DNA of 64,000 bases, from assembly GCA_964351865.1 (NCBI GenBank), contig CAYGPJ010000014.1:1-64000 (forward strand). Reading direction: 5' to 3'. The position numbers and the translations under genes were made by a program. Position 1 is the first letter of the stretch. Every line of letters begins with the position of its first letter. Shown one piece after another: positions 24,921 to 34,750 of this stretch. The notes below the pieces were generated by a model. It worked only from the letters and a program-made list of their open reading frames with translations. It was not told the origin of the DNA and did no database searches. The stretch is from JBCDJI01 sp964351865. Its GTDB lineage: Bacteria; Verrucomicrobiota; Verrucomicrobiia; Methylacidiphilales; JBCBYL01.

Positions 24921-25469
24921 ATGAAAAACATACTCGCTATCATTATCGCAAGCAGTTGCCTGATTACGGCTGCTCAAGCTCAATCCGCTATTCCATCAAA
25001 AGAAGAACTGGAACTAGCCTCTTTTGATAAGATTCCAATTAGTGCTTCGTACGGAAGCTGGAAACAAATGGTGATCTCCAAAGAGACCGGGATTGAAATT
25101 AGCGGCACGGCCACGGCTAAAGGTGGCGCTATTGTGGACACTAGCGCTGACTTGAGTTCATTTCATGGGTTATCTATCACACTAAAAGTATTACCGTCGA
25201 ATCAGGCGATCGGACTTAATGTCATTTTACAAGGTCCTGATGATCGTGCCTCGGGCTACAGATTTGAGCTTGGAGCGGCCTCCGAAAAAGCTACGACGAT
25301 GAAAGTAGCGCTAGAGAAGCCTTTTTTTAAACCATTAAGCGCTATCAACGGCCACGTTGACCTGATGGATATTCAAAAAATTCAAATTCAGGGTGATTAC
25401 AAAGATGATGCCCCGATAGCAATAGAATTGATCAAGTTAGAGGCGTATCCCGCCCCATCTTTCAAGTGA
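24921..25469 (+). CDS. Secreted protein, possible carbohydrate-binding domain
   Basis: 182 residues with a signal peptide (MKNILAIIIASSCLITAAQA). The mature part is all beta-like (GIEISGTATAKGGAIVDTS, LSITLKVLPSNQAIGLNVIL), suggestive of a jelly-roll domain such as a galactose-binding-like fold; I cannot assign a CBM family. It lies 27 bases after the prepilin gene and 31 before the GH5 gene, so it probably works with the secreted glycoside hydrolase. Confidence 0.6.
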   Translation: MKNILAIIIASSCLITAAQAQSAIPSKEELELASFDKIPISASYGSWKQMVISKETGIEISGTATAKGGAIVDTSADLSSFHGLSITLKVLPSNQAIGLNVILQGPDDRASGYRFELGAASEKATTMKVALEKPFFKPLSAINGHVDLMDIQKIQIQGDYKDDAPIAIELIKLEAYPAPSFK

Positions 25470-25500
25470 TCGAATCTATTTACCGAATTGGTTTTTTGAT

Positions 25501-26664
25501 ATGAAATCTATTTACAATCTACTGGCATTTTTTTTTCTAACATACTGTATCGGATGCAGCCCGACGGATGTCAGGGAAACATTTGATCGCTCTCAGAACT
25601 ATCTGCCTGAGTTAGAAGCTGCTCCGAATGAATACACGTTTAAACGGGGTATCAATATCAGCCATTGGCTATCTCAGAACATTCAAGGTCGGCCTTATGG
25701 AGCAAACTGGTTTGCCGAAGAGGATGTCCGCTGGCTGGCAGAACAGGGGTTTGACCACCTGCGAATTCCTATCGATGCGAAGCATTGGATGCACGATGAC
25801 GGCAGTCTGATGGTGGAGGCGGTTGAACCATTTGACAAGGCTTGCGGCTGGGCTCAGACCCATGGCATGGGCGTCATTCTAGACATGCATACCGTTCCCG
25901 GAGCTAATTTTTCGAGTAAAGACCGACAGAGTTCACTATACACAGATACTATATTACGGAAAAAGGTTGCAGATTTTTGGGCTGCGATTGCGGCTCGGTA
26001 TTCAGAGGCGGGGCCATGGCTACGGTTTGAGTTGTTAAACGAGCCTGTAGCAGACAAGCACGAGCAATTAAACCCGGTGATGCATCAATTTCTGGCGGCA
26101 GTGCGTCTTACAAATCCGACCCGTGTGGTTTATCTGACAACCAATAAGTGGAGCCATTTCAATAATGTTCGCTATCTGGACCTGCCGCAGGATCCAAACG
26201 TGGCACTGACAGTGCATTTTTATGATCCGTTTCCATTTACCCATCAACGCACGGATTGGACGAACTATGATAAAACGATGCCGCAAGTTGATTTTCCAGG
26301 GATTATGCCGGATCTGTCCGCTTTTGTTCCTGCGGGTCACTCGCATTTGAGGTTCTCCGGTCAGCCGATAAGTCCCGAACTATCAATTGATCCTGCTTTT
26401 CAAAAACTCTCGGATTGGCACAAGAAAAATGCGCCTGCCCTCGAAGTCCATATTGGAGAATTCGGCGCATTCCATACGGCAAAACCTGAGTCGGTGCGTG
26501 ACTACAATGCGGCAGTCGTTGCCGCTGCCGAACGCCATGGGTTCAGTTGGGCGGTGTGGGATTATAATGGAGGGTTCGGAATACGTGAGCTAAACGGTCG
26601 TAGCACATCGGCATTGGATGGGGTACAAGCAGGGTGGCAAGGAGATGGTCAAACCGGTGATTAG
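25501..26664 (+). CDS. Lipoprotein glycoside hydrolase family 5
   Basis: 387 residues. A lipoprotein-type signal (LLAFFFLTYCIGC, lipid site probably C19) is followed by a GH5 TIM barrel: RGINISHWLS (49-58), HLRIPIDAKHW, VILDMHTVPG, acid/base E181 in LLNEPVAD, VHFYDPFPF, nucleophile E320 in HIGEFGAF, and W in SWAVWDYNGGFG. It cleaves beta-linked glucan or mannan at the cell surface; the family alone does not fix the substrate. The following GH94 gene overlaps its 3' end. Confidence 0.88.
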   Translation: MKSIYNLLAFFFLTYCIGCSPTDVRETFDRSQNYLPELEAAPNEYTFKRGINISHWLSQNIQGRPYGANWFAEEDVRWLAEQGFDHLRIPIDAKHWMHDDGSLMVEAVEPFDKACGWAQTHGMGVILDMHTVPGANFSSKDRQSSLYTDTILRKKVADFWAAIAARYSEAGPWLRFELLNEPVADKHEQLNPVMHQFLAAVRLTNPTRVVYLTTNKWSHFNNVRYLDLPQDPNVALTVHFYDPFPFTHQRTDWTNYDKTMPQVDFPGIMPDLSAFVPAGHSHLRFSGQPISPELSIDPAFQKLSDWHKKNAPALEVHIGEFGAFHTAKPESVRDYNAAVVAAAERHGFSWAVWDYNGGFGIRELNGRSTSALDGVQAGWQGDGQTGD

Positions 26665-29011
26665 TCCTGCCACAGATGAAGTAGTTGGACTGCAGCTGGC
26701 TCAGTCACGATTATTAAATGAGGAGAAAGGACTGTACAAGTTCAACACAGATACAGCCGCATTGCACATGCTGGCGGTGGACACGCCCGCGCCTTGGAAA
26801 AACTATTTTTTTAATGACGAATATTATCTGGAAGTAGACCAACATGGACAGGCTCAAGCCTGCGTGACGGATGGTGTCATACGAGCTCTGAGCAGTGAAT
26901 ACCGCTTGTTCTATCTCAAGGATGAGATCAGTGGGCAAGTATGGAACCTGACTTCACAACTACTGACTGCCAGTCACGTTTCCTGCGAGGCGATCCATGA
27001 GACTTCGCATTCGCAGTATCGCTGTGTGATCAATGAGTTAGAAGCGAACATTACCGTTTTTGTTCCGCTCGCAGGTGCGTGCGAACTCTGGAAAGTGATG
27101 TTGTTCAATAATTCTGACGAAGAACGTCAGCTGTCATTGTATTCGGTGTTCTCGTTTGAAAACGATGCGCTGATGAAGACTCGTAGCTGGTATGATGCGA
27201 CTCAAGAAACATGCTATGCCGACTATTTTCCTCATCATCACGCCTACGGAGATTATGCAGCACTGAAGGAACGTAAGACACTGAACTATCTCTTCAGTAC
27301 GTCGCCGCCGATCGATGCGGAAGCGGGCAAACAAAGCTTTTTTGGTGCCTCCCGGCTGTCAGAAATCCCTGCCGCTATTCAACGATCGGAATGTTCTGGT
27401 GAGACCCGCGTGATGGACACGCCCTTAGGGGCATTGCACCACGGGTTCATGATGGCCGCGGGTCAAAGCGTGGAGGTGGGATTCTGTTACGGAGTCAGTG
27501 GAAGCGAAGCGCAAGTTCAGCAACGGCATCTGGAATACGGTACGACGGGTAAAATCGATCATGCTTTGGAAGCGGTAAGCATCGAGCAGCAGACCGTTTC
27601 AAGCCGTTTGAAAATCCGGACACCTGATCCCGTCTTAGATACATTCGTTAATCATTGGTTACATAAACAGATCATGTTTCAGAGCCGGAAGAACCGTATG
27701 AGCCATGCGTTTCCGATTCGCAACCAGTTACAGGATTGCATGGGGATGTCGCTGCTCGATCCGGATTTAGCGGCTAAGTATATCCTTACCCGAGTATGTC
27801 TGCAGCAGGAAAACGGCTACCTGCGGCAATGGTGGTCCGAAGGGGATTTAAGTAATCATTCATTATGCGAGCTTGATTTCAAGGATGCCGGAATATGGCT
27901 GATCCTTTGCTCGATTATTGTCGCATATCAGAGTGGTTCGTTGGCCCTGATGGAAGAGGAAGTGAGTTTTTATCAAAGTGAAGAATCTGCATCGGTATTT
28001 GAACATTTGATGCGGGCGGCACGCTATTTGGCGGAACATAGAGGCAGTCATGGTCTATGTCTCTTTGGTGACGGTGACTGGACGGATCCGATTAACGCTC
28101 CGGGGCGTGCAGGCAAAGGTGAGTCCACTTGGACAACCTGCGCCTTGGGTAAAGCGATCCAGGCTCTCTCGGAGGTCGCATCTGCATTAGGTAAAACGGA
28201 GGAGTGTGCGTGGCTCGATTTACTAGATGCATCGCTTTCAAAGTCGATACAAACCCAGGCATGGGATGGGGAATGGTTCGTTGTTGGTTTTGATGACCAT
28301 GGAAAAGCTTTTGGAACTGCAGGCGACCAGGAAGGCAAAATCTTTCTTAATAGCCAGACATGGGCGATCACTGCGGGATATGTGAACGAGGAGCACCTTC
28401 CCGTTCTACTTGATTCGATAGACAGATTGCAAACGAAGTGTGGCACACGTCTGGTTTGGCCTGAGTTCTCCACTTGGAATTCGACATGGGGACGGATTAG
28501 TTTGAAGCAGCCGGGCACCACTGAGAACGGCTCGATTTATTGTCATGCAGGAATGTTTAAATCTTTTGCAGATTGTTATTTAGGACGGGGAAACGAGGCA
28601 CTTGAAGAAATTTTAAGAGTAATGCCGTCAAACCCTAATAATCCCCCCAGCAGTAATCTGCAGGCACCCATCTATATTCCCAATTACTATTTCGGACTAG
28701 AAGCATCAGCCGAGTTTGGTGTATCCAGCGGCAATCATCATACTGGGACGGCTCCATGGATGCTGCTCGTACTCGTTGAGTATATATTGGGAATTCGAGC
28801 TACCGCAGACGGGCTACTTGTCAATCCGCAGCTGCCGGATGATTGGCCGGAAGCTTCTCTAACACGAAAATTTAGAGATTCGGAATATCATATCGCCATC
28901 TTGAATGACCGAAAGGGGGGTGACCTCGAAATTTTGGTCGATAATGAAACCGTAGAATCTTGCGTATTGCCTCACGGCAACCCTCAATATCAAGTGATCA
29001 TCATCACTTGA
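26645..29011 (+). CDS. GH94-family sugar phosphorylase
   Basis: About 788 residues. Reversible phosphorolysis of a beta-linked disaccharide or oligosaccharide (cellobiose, cellodextrin, laminaribiose or related), giving a sugar 1-phosphate. Landmarks: KNYFFNDEYYLEVDQHGQ (N-terminal beta-sandwich), FPIRNQLQDCMGMSLLDPD, QWWSEGDLSNHS, the catalytic aspartate in GDGDWTDP (about residue 481), NSQTWAI and HHTGTAPWML. No signal peptide, so cytoplasmic. The start is uncertain: ATG 26645 overlaps the GH5 gene by 20 bases and directly follows AAGGAG; ATG 26618 is the alternative. Confidence 0.85.
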   Translation: MVKPVISPATDEVVGLQLAQSRLLNEEKGLYKFNTDTAALHMLAVDTPAPWKNYFFNDEYYLEVDQHGQAQACVTDGVIRALSSEYRLFYLKDEISGQVWNLTSQLLTASHVSCEAIHETSHSQYRCVINELEANITVFVPLAGACELWKVMLFNNSDEERQLSLYSVFSFENDALMKTRSWYDATQETCYADYFPHHHAYGDYAALKERKTLNYLFSTSPPIDAEAGKQSFFGASRLSEIPAAIQRSECSGETRVMDTPLGALHHGFMMAAGQSVEVGFCYGVSGSEAQVQQRHLEYGTTGKIDHALEAVSIEQQTVSSRLKIRTPDPVLDTFVNHWLHKQIMFQSRKNRMSHAFPIRNQLQDCMGMSLLDPDLAAKYILTRVCLQQENGYLRQWWSEGDLSNHSLCELDFKDAGIWLILCSIIVAYQSGSLALMEEEVSFYQSEESASVFEHLMRAARYLAEHRGSHGLCLFGDGDWTDPINAPGRAGKGESTWTTCALGKAIQALSEVASALGKTEECAWLDLLDASLSKSIQTQAWDGEWFVVGFDDHGKAFGTAGDQEGKIFLNSQTWAITAGYVNEEHLPVLLDSIDRLQTKCGTRLVWPEFSTWNSTWGRISLKQPGTTENGSIYCHAGMFKSFADCYLGRGNEALEEILRVMPSNPNNPPSSNLQAPIYIPNYYFGLEASAEFGVSSGNHHTGTAPWMLLVLVEYILGIRATADGLLVNPQLPDDWPEASLTRKFRDSEYHIAILNDRKGGDLEILVDNETVESCVLPHGNPQYQVIIIT

Positions 29012-29030
29012 TATGGCGTTAGTTTAAATT

Positions 29031-30464
29031 ATGAACGACCAATCAAAGCCCACGGTTTCACCGTCGGATCGCATTCCGAAACCTCAAAAAATTTGTTATG
29101 GAGCGGGAACGATGGTCGGAGCATTTTCCGGCTTTATCGTAATGGAAATGTTCACGCCCATTTTCAACATAGGAATGGGAATCAGTCCGATCGTAATTGG
29201 TGCTATTCTGATGGGGTATCGCCTCTGGGATTCTGTAACGGACGTGGTAATGGGCAACATTTCTGATAATGCCCGGACTCCCTGGGGGCGCCGGCGACCA
29301 TTTATCATTGCCGGAGCGATACTCACCGGGTTCATGCTGCCGATACTGTGGCAGGCGTCATCGGAATGGACTCAGACTACACTGATTACTTACGTGGTCA
29401 TCACCGGACTGATGCTCTACACCGCCTCTACCATCTGGGGGATGCCCTATTACAGTCTTGGCATGGAGCTGACACCTGATTACCACGAACGTACGCGTCT
29501 CACCGCCACTCGGGCGATATTTGAAAAATTTGCGGGTATCGTCGCAGGATGGATGTTGGCGCTGGTCTCGCTACCCGTGTTCGCCGATCCGGTGACCGGG
29601 GAACCGGATCTGGTGAATGGGATGAGCAAGATTTCTTGGCTGCTCGGAGCGCTGGTCATTATGTTCGGAGTGCTGCCCGGGATTTTCGTCACGGAACGGT
29701 ACTACAAAAAAGAAACTTCCACTCAGCCGAAGATCGGTTTGCTTCGGAGCATCAAGACCACGTTATGTTGCAAGCCGTTTATGATTTTGATGGCTGTATT
29801 CCTGCTGCAGGTAGTTGGTTCCAAGGTGGTTGCCGGATTGGGTATGTATTTGAATATCTACTACGTTAATGCCGGTGATTTACAACAGGCAGGGATCATT
29901 GAAGGCTGGAAGGCCAGCGCCATGCTCATTCCCGGTATTCTTAGTGTTCCTTTCTGGGCGTGGGTTTCAGAGAAACTCGGCAAACGTCAGGCTCTCGGGC
30001 TGACTATTATTTTAGGATTTGTCGCCAACGGGTTGGTCTTCGTCTGCTTCACGCCAGAGCATCCCTACCTGCAAATCGTGCCGTCTATCTTTATGTCAGC
30101 TTTCGGATCTGCCATTTGGATGTTGATCCCTTCTATGCAGGCCGACATCGCCGACTACGATGAACTCCAGACCGGCGAGCGCCGCGAAGGCAGCTTCGCT
30201 TCCGTTTCTTCTTGGTTCTTTAAATTTTCCATGACCCTGACCGTTGGTATATCTGGTGTAATCTTGTCGGGAACCGGCTTCGACGTCGTTAAATACGGCA
30301 AAGAGCAACCTCCAGAAGTGCTTGAGCGGATGATGGCTTGGTACGTTTTTCTGCCGATGGTGCTCTGGGTGTTCGCGCTCATTCTGCTCTACCGTTACAA
30401 ACTTACACATGCGGCCACGCTTGAAATCCGCTCAAAACTCGAGGAGCGTCGCGGCATTATCTAA
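29031..30464 (+). CDS. GPH-family sugar:cation symporter (MFS)
   Basis: 477 residues with about 12 transmembrane helices. Family signs: FSGFIVMEMFTPIFNIG, the cytoplasmic loop DNARTPWGRRRPFI, MPYYSLGMELTPDYHERTRL and IPSMQADIADYDELQTGERR. It imports oligosaccharides or glycosides with Na+ or H+. It follows the GH94 phosphorylase by 19 bases and its stop is one base before the GH2 start, so this is one operon for uptake and intracellular breakdown of beta-linked sugars. Confidence 0.9.
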   Translation: MNDQSKPTVSPSDRIPKPQKICYGAGTMVGAFSGFIVMEMFTPIFNIGMGISPIVIGAILMGYRLWDSVTDVVMGNISDNARTPWGRRRPFIIAGAILTGFMLPILWQASSEWTQTTLITYVVITGLMLYTASTIWGMPYYSLGMELTPDYHERTRLTATRAIFEKFAGIVAGWMLALVSLPVFADPVTGEPDLVNGMSKISWLLGALVIMFGVLPGIFVTERYYKKETSTQPKIGLLRSIKTTLCCKPFMILMAVFLLQVVGSKVVAGLGMYLNIYYVNAGDLQQAGIIEGWKASAMLIPGILSVPFWAWVSEKLGKRQALGLTIILGFVANGLVFVCFTPEHPYLQIVPSIFMSAFGSAIWMLIPSMQADIADYDELQTGERREGSFASVSSWFFKFSMTLTVGISGVILSGTGFDVVKYGKEQPPEVLERMMAWYVFLPMVLWVFALILLYRYKLTHAATLEIRSKLEERRGII

Positions 30465-30465
30465 T

Positions 30466-32247
30466 ATGAAAATACCGCCTAAGAATTTTGACGCAGTAAT
30501 CCATAACGAGGCTTACACACAGGACTATCTCGGTAAGCCGCTCACGCATGATGGTATGATCGTCGACGCCGGACGCCCAACCGAGCTGCTGAGTGGTCAG
30601 TGGCATTTTACCGTCGACCAATATGACATGAGCTTGCGCTCGAAGTGGCACCTGGAAGAAGACTGCGACAAAACTGGCCGCCCCATCCCGCTCGACTACG
30701 ATTTCGATCAATGGGAAATCGTCCAAGTGCCTTCGTGCTGGAATCTCGCTAGATCCGAGTATTTTTACTTCGAAAGTAGTGGTATTTACACCCGAACGTT
30801 CCGCTATGAGAAGAGGGCCAAGGAAGAGCGAGTATTCCTCAAGATCGGAGCGGCTGCCTATCACGCTAAAGTCTTTCTGAATAAGCAATTTCTAGGATCT
30901 CACGACGGAGCTTCGACTCCATTTTACGTTGAAGTTACCAACGCGATCGCAGAATCTAACCGTATAATTATTAATGTTGAAAATCGCCGACAGCCCGACC
31001 GTGTCCCGATGCATAACACCGACTGGTTCAATTATGGTGGACTATATCGCGACGTTGAGCTGATCCGAGTTTCCGACACCTTCATTAAGGAATTTTACTG
31101 CCAGCTTCGAAAAGGTAGCGACTTCGGCGTATTGGATCTGCACGTTACTGTCGATGGAATAGCGCAGAACGGAGTTGGCACCCTCGAAATCGAAGAATTA
31201 GGAATCGTCGAGTCGATCACGCTCAAGGATGGTCAGGCAACGGCTGCCATCGTCGCAAAGCCTGAACTCTGGTCGCCAGATAACCCTAAGCTCTACACCG
31301 TCAAATTCATGTACGGTTTAGACTCAATCACGGAGAGTATAGGCTTCCGTGAATTTGCGGTTCTGGGTACCGAACTCTATCTGAATGGAGAAAAAATCCT
31401 GCTGAAAGGTATCGCCTGTCACGAGGAATCTCTTCTTAACGGCAAGGCGATTACGGAAGAAGAAATCATCGAAAATTTCACGCTGGCCAAAGAAATGAAC
31501 TGCAACTATCTCCGGCTCGCGCATTATCCGCATACTGAGAAAGCCTCTCAAATTGCGGATCGTATGGGGCTGATGCTTTGGGAGGAAATTCCGGTTTACT
31601 GGTCTATCGCCTTCGAGAACGAGTCCACATATAACGACGCTGAAAACCAACTGCTTGAAATGATTAAGCGTGACCGGAATCGCGCCTCTGTCGTTATCTG
31701 GTCTGTCGGAAATGAGAACACTGATACAGACGAGCGCTACCATTTTATGAAGCGGCTTGTCGATGCGGTACGCCGCACCGATAACTCGCGAGCTGTGTCC
31801 GCTGCCTGTCTCAGTGATAAAATCGACCTATATATCAATGATCGTCTTGCCGAGTGTCTTGATATCATCGGTATTAATCAATACTACGGCTGGTACGATC
31901 CCGATTTTTCGAAACTGGAGAAACTTTTCAAAAATTCTGCTCCGGATAAGCCGGTATTGATTACCGAGTTTGGAGGAGGCGCCAAGGCGGGGCATCATGG
32001 TTCGGAAGATGAATATTTCACCGAAGAGAACCAATGTTCGCTTTATGAGAAGCAGGTCGAATGTATGGGAGGAATCTCATGCATTAAAGGTATTAGTCCA
32101 TGGATACTATATGATTTTCGCTGCCCGCGACGTACGAATCCACAGCAACAGTACTATAATCGGAAGGGATTGTTGGACGAGAGTAAACGAAAATACAAAC
32201 TAGCTTTCCGTATCATGCAGCAATTTTATGAAAGATGGGGAAAATAA
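30466..32247 (+). CDS. Glycoside hydrolase family 2
   Basis: 593 residues from ATG 30466, directly after the transporter stop (an upstream in-frame ATG at 30409 lies inside the transporter and is unlikely). Domains: jelly roll, immunoglobulin-like domain, TIM barrel. Acid/base E417 in WSVGNENTDTD and nucleophile E501 in ITEFGGGAKAG. LRLAHYPHTEKA also matches the beta-glucuronidase/beta-galactosidase branch. No signal peptide, so it probably acts on imported oligosaccharides. Exact glycoside uncertain. Confidence 0.87.
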   Translation: MKIPPKNFDAVIHNEAYTQDYLGKPLTHDGMIVDAGRPTELLSGQWHFTVDQYDMSLRSKWHLEEDCDKTGRPIPLDYDFDQWEIVQVPSCWNLARSEYFYFESSGIYTRTFRYEKRAKEERVFLKIGAAAYHAKVFLNKQFLGSHDGASTPFYVEVTNAIAESNRIIINVENRRQPDRVPMHNTDWFNYGGLYRDVELIRVSDTFIKEFYCQLRKGSDFGVLDLHVTVDGIAQNGVGTLEIEELGIVESITLKDGQATAAIVAKPELWSPDNPKLYTVKFMYGLDSITESIGFREFAVLGTELYLNGEKILLKGIACHEESLLNGKAITEEEIIENFTLAKEMNCNYLRLAHYPHTEKASQIADRMGLMLWEEIPVYWSIAFENESTYNDAENQLLEMIKRDRNRASVVIWSVGNENTDTDERYHFMKRLVDAVRRTDNSRAVSAACLSDKIDLYINDRLAECLDIIGINQYYGWYDPDFSKLEKLFKNSAPDKPVLITEFGGGAKAGHHGSEDEYFTEENQCSLYEKQVECMGGISCIKGISPWILYDFRCPRRTNPQQQYYNRKGLLDESKRKYKLAFRIMQQFYERWGK

Positions 32248-32248
32248 G

Positions 32249-32321
32249 TTGCCCCACTAGGGTTCGAACCTAGGACCTCCAGGATCAGAATCTGGCGCTC
32301 TACCAACTAAGCTATAGGGCA
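32249..32321 (-). tRNA. tRNA-Gln (anticodon CTG)
   Basis: Cloverleaf on the minus strand. Acceptor TGCCCTA/TGGGGCA, D arm with AGCTTAGTTGGTAGAGC, anticodon arm CCAGA-TTCTGAT-CCTGG with CTG at 34-36, T arm CTAGGTTCGAACCCTAG. CCA is not encoded. The 31-39 pair of the anticodon stem is A-C, a weak spot compared with the usual A-T. An IS110 remnant begins within about 70 bases. Confidence 0.93.
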
Positions 32322-32394
32322 ATTATCGAGCTAAAATCGTAATCCATTTTGGTTGGGCGTCAATGCTGCACATCAGGCGATGACTGCTCAATTT

Positions 32395-32679
32395 GGCGCT
32401 GACAAGATCATTTGCTACGCAAAGGAATCTTATCCTTGTCTATTGCCCTTTAGGTTATCATACCACTGATTTCTTCATCCGGGTGGATGAAGAGCATAGC
32501 CCCCAGTTGCAACTGGGGGCTATGCCGGGAGCCGGTGATCGTTCTTATCCTGGTTCGGTTGCTGATGCAGCCAGAACGTCATGTAGCTCGATCACGGCTC
32601 CTTTTGTTTTATTAACTCGTAGAGTTGCCAGAACGGCTTCGCAAGAGCCAGTTCGCAGCACAAGGAGGAGTATAAATTC
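32395..32679 (+). ncRNA. IS110 left-end non-coding region, candidate bridge RNA
   Basis: About 285 bases without a gene between tRNA-Gln and an IS110 transposase. It contains a hairpin CTTCATCC-gggt-GGATGAAG (32473-32492), a 30-base perfect palindrome centred at 32509/32510 (CATAGCCCCCAGTTG and its complement), repeated GCCAGAACG strings (about 32570 and 32628) and a strong ribosome site AAGGAGGAG (32662-32670) before the transposase ATG. IS110-family elements carry a structured guide RNA in this position. I cannot fold it, so this is a candidate only. Confidence 0.4.
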
Positions 32680-33366
32680 ATGAATGCAAAAGTTCAATAC
32701 CTCGGTGTCGATGTGGCTAAAGCCAAAGTCGATGTCGATCTTCACACCAAAGTGATCCAAGTATCCAATGACCCTAAGGGCTTCGCGGCTCTCAAAAAGT
32801 TCTTAACTAAATTCGAGTCATCCATCCATATCATTGTGGAAGCCAGCGGACCTTATCATCTGCCACTGGTGGCCTGGCTTCAATCCCACGACATCACCGT
32901 CTCGGTGGTCAACCCGCGTCAGGTGCGCGACTTTGCTAAGTCCAAAGGACAGCTAGCTAAGACCGATACCATCGATGCTCGGTTGCTGAGTCAATACGGA
33001 GCCGAGCGCCAGCCTAAAGCGACTCAAGCTCTGCCCGAGTGCTGGGGGTTACTGGCCGGACTGGTTGATCGCAGAGAGCAATTGCAGTCTATGATCACCG
33101 CCGAGTCCAACCGGCTCGAACATCAACTTCCAGAAGTGGCTAAGTTCGTTCGTGCCCATCTGCGTCAGCTCAAGGCTCAACTAGCCAAAGTCGATGAACA
33201 ACTAAAACACCTCATTGCCGAACATCCCGATCTCAAACTCAGGCACGATACCATGACTCAAGTGCTCGGTGTCGGAACCGTTACCGCCTTGGGTCTACTC
33301 GCCGCCGTGCCCGAACTCGGCGGTGAATTGAATCAAGTCGAGTGGCAGCAGGAAGTTGTCAGATAG
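32680..33366 (+). pseudogene. IS110-family transposase, 3'-truncated
   Basis: 228 residues. The N-terminal RuvC-like DEDD domain is intact (YLGVDVAKAKVDV, IIVEASGPYH, TDTIDARLL). The C-terminal Transposase_20 domain starts (VLGVGTVTALGLLAAVPELG) but is lost from about 33313, where the sequence becomes a copy of 49846 onward; the last residues are foreign. The catalytic serine of the C-terminal domain is missing, so it cannot recombine. Confidence 0.88.
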
Positions 33367-33733
33367 ATAGTTGATGGTGCCGGGTTAATATGTTGGTGGG
33401 AAGTTCGAGACGCGCTAGTATGACCGTTGTGAACGTCCCATCTTCTGATCTGGAAAATTACCTGCATGAACATATTCCGCTCTCGCGGGCAATGGGGGTG
33501 CGGGTGCATGACTTGCAAGCGGGGTCGTTGACGCTGGCTGCACCGATTCAGCCGAATATTAATCATCGGGAAACGGTGTTTGGTGGCAGCGCCTCGGCAC
33601 TGGGAATCCTGGCGGCATGGTCGATGATCTGGAGCCAGCTGAAGTCTTTGGAAGGGGTGCAAACCAGCATCGTCATTCAGCGCAATCAGATGGAATACCT
33701 GCAGCCGATTACTACCGATTTTGAGGCGACTTG
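33313..33733 (+). repeat. 421-bp duplication of 49846-50266
   Basis: Starts with GAACTCGGCGGTGAATTGAA, which at 49846 is the 3' end of the GYF-domain gene, and runs through the promoter and first 105 codons of the thioesterase gene. Same length in both places. The handful of substitutions I can see lie in the first 120 bases. It ends where copy C of the 185-bp element nears. Confidence 0.9.
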
Positions 33734-33734
33734 A
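33420..33734 (+). pseudogene. Truncated copy of the YiiD-C-type thioesterase gene
   Basis: Residues 1-104 match the intact protein at 49953-50420 with one change (V for A at position 3). The last third is missing: after DFEAT the frame hits a stop created at the junction with the 185-bp element. Probably not functional, although part of the hot-dog fold would remain. Confidence 0.85.
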
Positions 33735-33740
33735 AGGGAA

Positions 33741-33925
33741 AAAGGGGTCAGGTGACGATATTGACAGTTTCAAACCATTGAAGTCGTCTAATTCGTTGAC
33801 TGCCATTCGAGTCAATCCCGATCCCGACTGGGTCCGGTGATCTATATTCAATCTGCGGTTGGCTCGGCATAAGTCATATTCAAACTAAGATGCAAATTCT
33901 GTCAAGATCGTCACCTGACCCCTTT
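33741..33925 (+). mobile_element. 185-bp TIR element, copy C
   Basis: Appears identical to copies A and D. It lies between the truncated thioesterase copy and a HupE-like gene that loses its C-terminus exactly at the element's right end. Confidence 0.88.
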
Positions 33926-34614
33926 CCCAGCGTGAATGCGGTCACCACGCCGATCAGGTCCCAGAGCGAAACGGCTGCCAGCGCCAGCGCCGCCATGAAC
34001 AGCATGTGGTCGTAACCGGAGAGAATGTGTCCGATACCGTGGCGGGCGTAATCGCCAAACAGCGGCCAGGACAGTCTGGAGGAACCCGATGGTTGCTCAG
34101 GATGTTCGGTAGTTGAGTTGTGATTCGATTTCAGGAAACCCTGTCGGTCAAAATGAAGCGGTCGGTTAATATCCAGTAGCCGCGCATCCGTGGTATCGTC
34201 GATAAAATGAATAATCACCAGACATTCTTCGGCATCTGTCTCATCCAGCACCAGTTTCATTAGATCCGATTCTGATGAGATGGGGTAGCGGGTTTCGAAG
34301 ACAAAAGTCAAGGTGTCATACATGAATGAGTCTTCTGCTACCGGAGTTTCTTTCCCGTTGAGTCGTTCGTCACCTGCAAATAGCGAGAAACGTGGCATGT
34401 CAGGAATGATTTCTCCGAAAAGCTCATCGGTGAAGCTATCGCCCTCCTCTGGAGTAAACGGGAATAGAGTAGTTCTAAGCGTGATATTCTGTTGGTTGAA
34501 GGCGACTTCGATGCGGATTTGATCTTGTGGATGGCCTTGAGCAACTTCGGTAGCTGAAAAGCTGAGAACAGCGAGGGTGAAGATCACTGGGAGCCTTAGA
34601 TCGAGTCGAAGCAT
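33926..34614 (-). pseudogene. HupE/UreJ_2-like membrane protein, C-terminally truncated
   Basis: About 230 native residues: a signal peptide (LPVIFTLAVLSFSATEVAQG), a periplasmic beta domain, then the start of the HupE/UreJ_2 membrane domain (GIGHILSGYDHMLFMAALAL, LWDLIGVVTAFTL). Normally TAFTL is followed by AHSITL and five more helices; here the 185-bp element replaces them. The family is thought to include metal (nickel/cobalt)-linked permeases. Non-functional as found. Confidence 0.8.
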
Positions 34615-34750
34615 AGCGTATGAAAATGGTGTAAAGACGATGCAGGAGCAAGGTAAATGGAGGTGAGGCCTTTCATTGGAGTCCTATAAATGGATCACTA
34701 GCATTTTAATTTGAATATTTACTCGTGTGCTTCCTCAAACAATGAAGTGA

